This document shows, piece by piece, positions 53,360 through 61,670 of a stretch of 64,000 bases of DNA; within the stretch, counting starts at the first letter, position 1, and every line of letters begins with the position of its first letter. A model generated the notes under the pieces. The model was not told the DNA's origin. It saw nothing but the letters and a program-made list of their open reading frames with translations, and did not search any database. Made by a program: the position numbers and the translations under genes. The stretch is from the NCBI GenBank assembly GCA_947170725.1, contig CAMVUM010000005.1:62001-126000 (forward strand), written 5' to 3'. The DNA comes from an uncultured Prevotella sp. (GTDB lineage Bacteria > Bacteroidota > Bacteroidia > Bacteroidales > Bacteroidaceae).

Positions 53360-53403
53360 TTGGGGTCAGTTCAAATTCTGACACAGTCTCTTTTAGTCTC
53401 TCT

Positions 53404-54954
53404 CTACCAGAACAACTTCACGTTGCTGATCTTCACGCTTCCGTCGGAGCAGAACAGCGACCATGGGTTGCGTTGCATGCCGTAGACGCGGTTGGTGAAG
53501 GCATACTGGCCGTTGACATATACGACGCAGACACTCTGGTCGGCAATCATAGTCACGTGGTAGCGGCCGTTGTCCGGCGAGATGAAGCTGAGGGAATTGA
53601 TGTTCTGACGCTGCTCGCTGCCGTCGCCGGCGAGTGACCGGCGGTCGAACTTCAGATTGTTCCAGCGGTCCTCGATGTATATGCGGTAGTTATGGTCGCG
53701 GTCGGAACAGTCGGCAAGGGCGATGCCGAACACGGCTGTGTGCGGGTCGGTCACTTCGGCGTCGAACTCAATGCGGTTCTGATAGTCTAAGCGCGAGAAG
53801 CGCACTTCGTCACCGGCGTTGAGCGTATAGCCGCTCCCGGCCGCTCCCTCGGGCTCACCCGTGCGTCCCGTCTCGGCGATGGCCGCCGGTTGGGCGATTC
53901 TGGCCGCAATGGCGTCGGGGCAGGTCAGGCCCAGTGTACCGTCGGCGTTCTGGACGAGCTTGTGGGCCACGAGCGAACCGGCCCAGTCGGTAGTGCCTTC
54001 AGGAAGATTACCCTGACGTGTGGCGGACCATCCCCAGATGTAGCGGTTGGTTCCGTCGGAGGCTGTCTTTCCAGCATAGAACGATGTTCCTTCGAGTTTG
54101 CCCTCGTCGCGCCACGGGAACTGCGGGTCGTCGCCCATGGTCATAAGCTCGCCGAGCGTGCGGGCATAGAAATACTGGACCTGACGGGTGATGTCCTTGT
54201 CCGAATAGACCAGATACCACCAGTCGCCCATCCGGAAGACGTCGGGACACTCGTAGAAGCGGCCCCACTTGTTGAGGAAGAACGGTTCGGCCTCGGTCCA
54301 GCGGGCGAGGTCAGCTGATGTGAACTGTGCCAGCACAGAGCGGCCGTTGCGCAGCGTCGACACAATCATGCGGAACACGCCCGTCTCGTCGTCGAAGAAG
54401 ACATACGGGTCGCGGAACTCATCGCGGTTGTATCCCTCGGGAGCTTCCATACGGAAGGCGCGGTCCTTCGTCCAGTGGCGGCAGTCGTCGCTCGTGGCGC
54501 GCAGGATGACCTCGCGGGGCGAGGCGGCCTTGTGGCCGGTGTAGAACGTGTAATACTTTCCGTCGGCAAAAACCGTGCTTCCCGTACCGATTGCCGGGTC
54601 GTCCTCCATTGCTCCGCCGCAGGCTATGGTCTCTTCGCCGCCCGTATATGAAGCGGCATCAGCGGTTTCAAGCTGGTGTATCGGATGATAGATTGTGGAG
54701 TTTCCGTCGCGCATGTCCTGAAGGTAGAGTATGCGGAACGTCCTTGACTGCGGATCGAAGAAGGGCATGGGGTCGCCCACGTAGCCGACGAACGGCTTAT
54801 AGTAGATGTCGGCCTTGTAGCTTTCGCCCGACGAGAAATAGCCGGTTGTGGCCTGCATGCCGGCGTCGGGAACGCCCACGACGTTGTCGTCGCTGCATGC
54901 TGTGGCTGCCAGCGTCATGCCGGCGGCAAGTATGATATTGATGAGATGTTTCAT
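53404..54954 (-). CDS. GH32 family surface endo-fructanase-like lipoprotein
   Basis: A 516-residue lipoprotein (lipobox LAATAC, Cys20). Instead of WMNDPNG the first motif is YVGDPMPFFD (Asp61), as in the levanase branch of GH32; the others are intact: FRDPYVF (Asp182) and YECPDVF (Glu235). A C-terminal beta-sandwich (about 390-516) resembles DUF4975/GH32C. It corresponds by position and architecture to BT1760, the surface endo-levanase of B. thetaiotaomicron, which cuts levan before SusCD import. It lies 23 bp after the DUF4960 protein gene, at the end of the susC-susD unit. The preference for levan versus inulin is inferred from the PUL type. Confidence 0.88.
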   Translation of the reverse strand: MKHLINIILAAGMTLAATACSDDNVVGVPDAGMQATTGYFSSGESYKADIYYKPFVGYVGDPMPFFDPQSRTFRILYLQDMRDGNSTIYHPIHQLETADAASYTGGEETIACGGAMEDDPAIGTGSTVFADGKYYTFYTGHKAASPREVILRATSDDCRHWTKDRAFRMEAPEGYNRDEFRDPYVFFDDETGVFRMIVSTLRNGRSVLAQFTSADLARWTEAEPFFLNKWGRFYECPDVFRMGDWWYLVYSDKDITRQVQYFYARTLGELMTMGDDPQFPWRDEGKLEGTSFYAGKTASDGTNRYIWGWSATRQGNLPEGTTDWAGSLVAHKLVQNADGTLGLTCPDAIAARIAQPAAIAETGRTGEPEGAAGSGYTLNAGDEVRFSRLDYQNRIEFDAEVTDPHTAVFGIALADCSDRDHNYRIYIEDRWNNLKFDRRSLAGDGSEQRQNINSLSFISPDNGRYHVTMIADQSVCVVYVNGQYAFTNRVYGMQRNPWSLFCSDGSVKISNVKLFW

Positions 54955-54977
54955 AATGGTCCTTTTTTTGATGTTCT

Positions 54978-56348
54978 TTATTCAACTCCCGTCAGATACT
55001 TCAGTGCGTTCACCGTAAGCGTGACGCGGTTCTGGCGGTATGTGTTTGCGTCGCCGTTGGCTATGTTCCACTCATATCCGCCCGTGCCGATGAGCACCAC
55101 GCGGCCGGCCGTTGCCGTGCGTGCGGGGAATTCCACGATGGCCGTCTTGTTGGAGTCGTCGGTCTCGTGGGCCAGACGGCGGCCACCGGTTGTGCGCTCC
55201 CAGCCTTCGAGCGAATGGTCGGGATAGTCCCAGATGTTCCAGTCCACCTGCGTGTTCTTCGTCGCGAAACCAGCGTCAACGAGATAGACGGGAGCGTCCG
55301 TTGTGGTTTCCATGCCGCTGAAGACGGGATGGTCGGGCGTGTCGACCGCAAATCCGAGCGGCGCGTCGATGATGGCGGCCACGTCGCTCTTGTTCTGGGC
55401 GTTCGGTTCGCGCTGGTCGATGGCTATCTGATAGACGTCGTTGATATACTTGCAGGCGTATCGTGAGAGCAGCAGGCTGCCGCCACGGGCGTAGTATTCC
55501 TTTATCGCGTCACGCGAATCCCATCCCTGTGAAGGCCAGGTGTCGTCGTCACAGTGCCACCAGAGGGCTTTAATCTCCGACGGGTCGAGCTGCACGGCAC
55601 CGCTGATGATGTCCTGCATGGAGATGTAGCGCGAGCGGGCCACGTTGGCGAGCATCCACTCTGCTGCGGCGCGTTCCTCGTCTTTCAGTCCGCTGATGGT
55701 GGCGGCAGTGCCGATGAAGGCCGTCATGGGCATGTCCGAGGCCACGGCAGAGACTGTATATGTGACACTAAGGCCGTGGTTTGTCACGGTGAAGGTCACC
55801 GGCGAGGTGAAGTCGACCGTGCTGCCCGCAGCCGGGTCGGCCGTAGCGCCCTCGCTGAGGGTATATGAGACGGTCAGGCGGGTGATGTCCGTCCCATGCG
55901 GCAGATATACCGTGATGGTGCGTGCGTTGTTGTCGATGGTTCCGTCGTAGCGCGCTCCGGAGGCGTCCGACAGCGTGAACGACCCGAAAGCGGCTTCATA
56001 GCAGCGTGCCGTGACGGTGTAGTCGATGTAGGTATTGCCGTTCGTGATTTTATAGACCACGGGCGATGTGAAGTCAACCGTGCTTCCCGACGGTATGTCC
56101 GACGTCGCTCCGGCTGACAGGGTCAGCTCCGGTTGGAGCGCGGTGAGGTCGGTTCCGGGCGCGAGGCGCACCGTGACGGTCTTGCCGATGTTGTCAATCT
56201 CTCCTTCCTCTCCGTTGATGACGAATCGGGTTATGTAGCAGTCGCCGTCCATACGGAGGTCGCTGCCTTCCAGCCCGTCGGTGCATGCGCCCATGACGAG
56301 GGCGAAGAGACAAAGCACGAGGGCCGAAAATGATTTATTCTTTCTCAT
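54978..56348 (-). CDS. DUF4960 domain surface glycan-binding lipoprotein (SusE-position)
   Basis: A 456-residue lipoprotein (ALVMGAC, Cys22). Two tandem Ig-like repeats follow, each ending in a similar strand pattern: GSTVDFTSPVVYKITNG near 89 and GSTVDFTSPVTFTVTNHG near 175. The C-terminal half (about 215-456) is a Rossmann-like DUF4960 domain with EIKALWWHCDDDTWPSQG and YYARGGSLLLSRYACKYI. The same architecture occurs in BT1761, the levan-binding surface protein of the Bacteroides fructan locus. It presumably captures fructan at the outer membrane. It lies 32 bp downstream of susD. Confidence 0.88.
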   Translation of the reverse strand: MRKNKSFSALVLCLFALVMGACTDGLEGSDLRMDGDCYITRFVINGEEGEIDNIGKTVTVRLAPGTDLTALQPELTLSAGATSDIPSGSTVDFTSPVVYKITNGNTYIDYTVTARCYEAAFGSFTLSDASGARYDGTIDNNARTITVYLPHGTDITRLTVSYTLSEGATADPAAGSTVDFTSPVTFTVTNHGLSVTYTVSAVASDMPMTAFIGTAATISGLKDEERAAAEWMLANVARSRYISMQDIISGAVQLDPSEIKALWWHCDDDTWPSQGWDSRDAIKEYYARGGSLLLSRYACKYINDVYQIAIDQREPNAQNKSDVAAIIDAPLGFAVDTPDHPVFSGMETTTDAPVYLVDAGFATKNTQVDWNIWDYPDHSLEGWERTTGGRRLAHETDDSNKTAIVEFPARTATAGRVVLIGTGGYEWNIANGDANTYRQNRVTLTVNALKYLTGVE

Positions 56349-56380
56349 TGGATAACTCCTTTTAACTCCTTAAATAAAAC

Positions 56381-58114
56381 CTATTCCCACCCACAGTTCT
56401 GCACATACACACCGTTGCTGTAGTTGATCTGCTTCTGCGGTACTGGGCAATATTCGTTCTTGTTCTTTGTGAAATAAGCGTCGTTGAGATATGAACGGCG
56501 GTTCTTCTCGCTGCTGTAGTAGGCGTTCATGACCTCGTCGGCCACGCCCCAGCGCACAAGGTCGAAGAAGCGTCCGCACTCCATGGCCAGTTCCAAACGG
56601 CGTTCCGTGCGCACGGCCCGGCGTGCTTCGTCCACATTCCATGCCGTGTTGTACGTTCCTATCTTATACTTCGCCGGATAGTCGAATATGAGTGTGGTGC
56701 TCTGTGCGGCACGACGGCGCAGCGAATTGACGATGCTGCGTGCATCCTCCAGATTGCCGGCGGCATCGCCGAGCGCTGCCAATTCCACTTCGGCCTCGGC
56801 ACGCATCAGAAGCACGTCAGCGTAGCGCAGCACGATCCAGTTCTTGGAGTTGGCGTAGAACGGACCGTTCTTCTTCAGACAGTCACACTCCTTGTCCACA
56901 TTCTCCTTCATAGAGGCGTAGTAGCCGTAGATCTGCGGTGCGCGGGCCCATGCCTCGGTGTAGTCGACGTTGACATTATACTTATAGGGGAATCCCGGCA
57001 TGGCTACGGTGTGGAACAGACGCGGGTCGACGTTGTCGCTTGAGGCGTCATAGTTCTCGGCATTGGCGTTGGCGGCAGGCAGTCCGTCTATGTCCGTCTT
57101 GAAGGTGTTGACGAGGTTCTGGCTCGGCTTGTTGAAGTCGCAGCATCCGATTCCCTGCGGCGCGGTCAGCTCGTAGGCGAAGTTGAGATTGCCGTATTTG
57201 GTGCCGTCGTCCTGTGAGTATTGTATCGCCCATACCGACTCACGGCCGTTTTCATACGTTCCGGGGAGGAAGTTGAAGGCATAGTCGTCCTCCAACGTGT
57301 TGCCGTTGGCAGCGTAGATGTCAGCCGCGGTCAGCTCGATGACCTTTTTCAGGTCGGCGGCGTTCATAGACGTTATTTCATTCGTCCGCACGTCATCCTG
57401 CCGGTAAGCCTTGAAAAGATATGTCTTGGCCAGATAGGCGGCCGCTGCGGCGCGTGTGGGACGGCCCTTGTCCGTCGGTTGCGTTTCGGGAAGATTTTCG
57501 TAGGCGTACTGGAAGTCGTCGGCAACTTTCTGCCACAGTTCGTCGTTGGTGTAGACGCGGTTTGAAATCTGTCGGTAGGCCTCGGTGTTTTCCTCAACGT
57601 TCTCGTCAATGACGGGCACATGTTTATACAGTTCCTTGAGTTTGAACATGAAGTGGCCGCGGATGAACCGCATTTCGGCCGTGCGCTCCTTCTTCTTCGG
57701 GAAACTCTCTTCGGTCACGGTGGCGAGGCTCCGCAGGGCGTCGTTGGCGCGGTTGACACCGCAGTAGAGACGGTACCAAAGGTCGTCGAAGACCCAGAGG
57801 TCGGCCGTCAGTCCGCGTGCAATCTCGGCATAATACATGTGGGAACCGTCCTCGGTGTTGGCTCCGCCCTTGTAGGCGTCATCCGAACGGACGTTGCCCA
57901 GCTGCCACAGCTGAAACGAACTGTTCATGTCCTCGCCCGTGACCATGTAGGCATAGGCCGAAATGACCATGCTCTCAATGTTCTCCGGAGTGTAGACCTG
58001 TTCGTTGTCGAGTATTCCTTTCGGCTTTGAAGACTCGAGGAAGTCGTCGCACCCCGTCAGTGACAGGGCCATTGAGCCAAGCATCAGCGATGCTATGATA
58101 TATCTTGCTTTCAT
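56381..58114 (-). CDS. susD: SusD-like outer-membrane glycan-binding lipoprotein
   Basis: A 577-residue RagB/SusD lipoprotein (LSLTGC, Cys22). It has the opening DDFLESSKPKGILDNEQVYT, the TPR-type helices around MRFIRGHFMFKLKELYKHVP, and the C-terminal block NSLRRRAAQSTT, then RRAVRTERRLELAMECGRFF, which is diagnostic of the family. SusD caps the SusC pore and delivers oligosaccharides. It begins 35 bp after susC and precedes the DUF4960 gene by 32 bp. It should be functional even if susC is interrupted. Ligand specificity (fructan) is taken from the locus, not from this sequence. Confidence 0.94.
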   Translation of the reverse strand: MKARYIIASLMLGSMALSLTGCDDFLESSKPKGILDNEQVYTPENIESMVISAYAYMVTGEDMNSSFQLWQLGNVRSDDAYKGGANTEDGSHMYYAEIARGLTADLWVFDDLWYRLYCGVNRANDALRSLATVTEESFPKKKERTAEMRFIRGHFMFKLKELYKHVPVIDENVEENTEAYRQISNRVYTNDELWQKVADDFQYAYENLPETQPTDKGRPTRAAAAAYLAKTYLFKAYRQDDVRTNEITSMNAADLKKVIELTAADIYAANGNTLEDDYAFNFLPGTYENGRESVWAIQYSQDDGTKYGNLNFAYELTAPQGIGCCDFNKPSQNLVNTFKTDIDGLPAANANAENYDASSDNVDPRLFHTVAMPGFPYKYNVNVDYTEAWARAPQIYGYYASMKENVDKECDCLKKNGPFYANSKNWIVLRYADVLLMRAEAEVELAALGDAAGNLEDARSIVNSLRRRAAQSTTLIFDYPAKYKIGTYNTAWNVDEARRAVRTERRLELAMECGRFFDLVRWGVADEVMNAYYSSEKNRRSYLNDAYFTKNKNEYCPVPQKQINYSNGVYVQNCGWE

Positions 58115-58149
58115 ACGATAAATGTCTGTTGATTGGTTATGACTGAGGT

Positions 58150-61100
58150 TCAGAAGCCCACGTTGATGCCGAACGTGATGTTGAGCGGTATAGGATAGCC
58201 CGTTGTCGGATTCTCCGGGTCCATTCCCGTGAACTTGCCGCTCTTGATGGTCAGCAGGTTCTGGGCGCTGAGATAGACGCGCAGGTTCTGCATGGCGGCC
58301 GCTTTCGTGATTCGTTCAGGGAATGTGTAGCCCAGCTGGAGCATGCGCAGCTTGAGATAGGAACCGTTCTCGATGAAGTAGGTGGAGAAGCGGGCTTCGT
58401 TGTTCAGGTCCGACATGCTCACGGCGGGGATGTCGGAATCCGGGTTCTGAGGCGACCAGGCACCGAGCAGGCGGGTAGTGCGGTTGGCGTTCATGTCGCC
58501 GAGCGACCAGAAATCGGAGTTCTTCTTGATGGCGCTCACGTCCACGTCGGCCCCCTGGACGCCCTGCCAGAACATGGTGAAGTCGAATCCGCGGAAGCGC
58601 AGGGTGACGTTAAGTCCGTAGGTGAAGTCGGGATTTGGGTCGCCGATCCACGTGCGGTCGTCGGTGTCGATGACGCCGTCGCCGTTGACGTCGCGGTAGC
58701 GTATGCGTCCGAGACCGGGCTGGCCGATGCGCACGTCATACAGGGCCATGTAGTTGTCCACTTCTTCCTGCGTACGGAAGAGTCCGTCGGCCACGTAGCC
58801 GGCATAGCGGTTGATGGAGTTGCCTATGATGTTCATTGCGCCGTTTCCTCCGAAGTCACCCGTCGAGGCTACGTCGTCGGGAACGAAGAGCACCTTGTTG
58901 CGGTTGAGCGAGAGGTTTCCGTTGATGTCGTAGGACAGTCCGTAGGCGGTCGTGTGACGGTATCCGAGGTTGAACTCAAATCCCTTGTTGCTCATGCGGC
59001 CCACGTTGCGCCACTGGCCGCCTCCCTCGCCGATGACGGCTATATAGGACGGCTTGATGAGAATATCTTTCGTTCGCTTGTCGTAGTATTCGAAACTACC
59101 GTAGAGGTCGCCGCCGAAGAGCTGGAAGTCCACGCCGACGTTGGTCTGTGTCGTTGTCTCCCACTTCAGGTCGTCGTTTCTGAGCTGCGTGCGGCGGAAG
59201 CCCGAGGGGAGCAGTGAACCGCCGTTGGAGCCGGTGATGTCGTATGACGTTCCGTAGGTCGGTGCGTCGCCCGTTCCGTAGTTGGCGTCGTAGATGGAGT
59301 AGCGGGCCGTATTGTCGATAGACTGGTTTCCGGTCTGTCCCCATGCGGCGCGCAGCTTCAGGTCGCTGACCACGCTGCTGAGGGCCTTCATGAAACTCTC
59401 CTCGCTGAGACGCCAGCCGAGCGAGAACGCCGGGAACGTTCCCCAGCGATTGTTCCGGCCGAAGCGTGACGAGCCGTCGCGGCGTATCGTGAACGAGGCC
59501 AGATAGCGGTCGGAGTATGAGTAGTTGACCTTGCCGAAGAACGATGCCAGCGAGTATGTTCCGGCACCGCCGCCGGCGATTGACTGTCCCGTGCCTGCGC
59601 CGGGATACATATAGTCGGTGGAGATGATGGCGAAATCCTCGCGGTAGGCCGAAAGGTTGATGTCGTCCTCGCGGTTCAGCTCCGTTCCGGCCATGATGTC
59701 GAGCTTGTGGCGGCCGAGCGTCACGTTGTATGTGGCGATGGCATTCCACATCCACTTGGTCCAGTGTTCCTGTCCCATGTAGACGGCGCTGAGGTCGTCG
59801 TTGAGAAAACCGTTGGTGTAGGGGCGTGTGTAGCTCATGGCCAGCTTCTGAGCGTAGTCGATACCGAAGGTGCTGCGGAGGTTGAGGCCCTTCAGAGGGT
59901 TGATGTTGATGTGGGCGTCGCCGAAGAGCCGCCAGTAGGAGTATTTGTTGTCCTTGTTGTATTCGTTGACGCGGACTACGTTCTGACGGTCGGGCATGGT
60001 CGAGCTCGGACCGCCCCATCCCTTGCCGTCAACGGTGTGGACGGGAATCATCGGCAGCGAAATCATAGCGTCGTTGATTATGCCGCCCGGTGCCTGCACC
60101 TCGCCCGTGCGGTTGAGGGTGAAGTTCTCGCCTACGGTGACGATGTCGCCGATGAGCTTGTACTCGGAGTTCATGCGGGCTGAGATGCGGTCGAACGAGC
60201 TGTGCTTTATCAGACCGTCGTTCTTGTAGTATCCCAGAGAGAAGAAATAGTTGCCACGGTCCGTGCCGTTGGTCATGGAGAGGTTATACTACTGTATGAC
60301 TCCCGTCCGCGTGACCTCGTCAAACCAGTCCGTGCCGGCCGATGTGGCGATGGTATTCTCCTTGTCGAGAAACTTCGGCAGCGACATGGAGTAGAGCGCT
60401 GGATAGCCCGCGGCATCGTAGCCCCAGTCGTAGCGGTAGCCGATGGGGTTGGAATTGGGGTTCGTGCCCGAGTTTGTGTATGCCGTCCAGAGCGTGCGGC
60501 CATACTGCTCGGTGTTCATCATGTCGAGCTTTGTCTGGAAGAGCGAGACGGAAACGGAGGCGTCGAAGTTGACGGACAGCCGTCCGGCCTTGCCGCGCTT
60601 GGTCGTGATGATGATGACACCGTTGGCCGCGCGCGAACCGTAGATGCTGGCCGAGGATGCGTCCTTGAGCACCTGGATGGACTCGATGTCGCTTCCGTTG
60701 AGCTCGTGCATGCCCGACTGCGACGGCATGCCGTCGATGATGTAGAGCGGGTCGTTGTTGTTCATCGTGCCGATACCGCGGATGCGCACGGTGGCCGCAC
60801 CGCTCGGATTGCCGTCAGCCGTGACATACATTCCCGGCACACGGCCCTGAAGGGCTTTCACGGGGTTGTTCTCGCCCTCCTTCATCATCTCGTCGACCGA
60901 GACTACGGAGACGGCACCGGTCAGGTCGGCCTTGCGCTGGGTCATGTAGCCCGTCACGACGACCTCGTCCATCACGCGGCTGTCGTCCTCCATCGTGATG
61001 TCAAGCCTCGGAGCGGCCTTGACCGTCACTGTCTTCATACCTATATAAGATATGACGAGCGTGGCGCCGCTGTTGGCTTTCATGTGGAAATTGCCGTCGT

Positions 61101-61275
61101 AGTCGGTCACCGTTCCGGTTCCTCCGGCGCTTTCGTTGCGCACGGTGGCCCCGATGACACCCTCTCCGTCGGCGGTCTTCACCGTTCCGGTCACGTCGAT
61201 TTGCTGCGCCACGGCCGTCAGTGAGCCTGCGAGCAGGACAATCGTGCAAAACAGGATTCTCTTGATCTTTTCCAT
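58150..61275 (-). pseudogene. susC: SusC-like TonB-dependent transporter interrupted by one in-frame amber codon
   Basis: Two frame-matched halves (328 and 708 codons from its first Met) make a normal ~1040-residue SusC if read through the TAG at 60289-60291, in the context GTC ATA CAG TAG TAT AAC CTC. The first half has a signal peptide, a CarboxypepD_reg-like domain (VTGTVKTADGEGVIGATV) and the plug (VRIRGIGTMNNNDPLYIIDG, then ASIYGSRAANGVIIITTKRG); the second half is the barrel, ending in PLNITFGINVGF. Homologues typically read TGVIQ-(N)YNLSMTNGTDRG across the junction, so only one codon is altered. There are no other disruptions. It may be a nonsense mutation, a sequencing error, or rarely a suppressed codon. 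Promoter and putative operator are intact. Confidence 0.88.
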
Positions 61276-61332
61276 TGTTTGCTGTTTTTGGGGTTAGTTG
61301 TTTGGGTTAATAGTACAAAAAAATGTATGCCG

Positions 61333-61426
61333 CAAAGTTATCGTGAACCGGCACACAAAGATAAAAAATATATTTCAGATGATGAAAAAAATCGTTCATG
61401 TAACATTTTTGATGCCTTTTGAACGA
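61333..61426 (-). promoter_or_regulatory. susC promoter with 56-bp putative hybrid-regulator operator, copy 1
   Basis: TAACTTTG (61333-61340, minus strand) is the -7 box, about 57 nt before the susC ATG. The 56-bp element (61360-61415) starts exactly 19 bp upstream, as in copy 2. An 8-bp dyad ATCGTTCA/TGAACGAT spans its distal edge (TCGTTC 61392-61397, GAACGA 61421-61426). Confidence 0.8.
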
Positions 61427-61551
61427 TTATTGGGATGTTCCGGCGGAACGCTGCGGACGCCAGCAGGGATAATAGAAATGTTCTCAGGGGATAATAGGAA
61501 CGTTGTCAGGAATTATTCGGGACTTCACGGCAGAAGACCATTCAATTAATG
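61427..61551. other. Gene-free spacer upstream of the susC regulatory region
   Basis: Nothing recognisable beyond a possible small inverted repeat; no ORF with family resemblance. Confidence 0.3.
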
Positions 61552-61606
61552 CGGATTTATTAAGCGGCCCGTGTAACATTATTACACGGGCCGCTTAATA
61601 AATCCG
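61552..61606. terminator. Perfect 25-bp inverted repeat after the hybrid sensor gene
   Basis: The arms 61552-61576 and 61582-61606 are exact complements around a CATTA loop; the stem centre is AGCGGCCCGTG, flanked by A/T runs on both sides, so it works as an intrinsic terminator in either direction. It separates the sensor transcript from the susC promoter. Confidence 0.9.
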
Positions 61607-61670
61607 TTGTATGCCTATGCCGTTGTGTCAGGACACGTTAGGCGGCGTTAAAGTGCCGGCGAAGACCGGC

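Noticed and set aside
60289..60291. Genome-wide TAG recoding as the explanation for the susC amber codon
   Set aside because: TAG serves as the normal terminal stop of other genes in the window, including the CoA-transferase and the MFS transporter.
60202..61224. 340-codon plus-strand frame opposite susC
   Set aside because: Antisense shadow over the SusC plug region; composition follows the codon pattern of the real gene.
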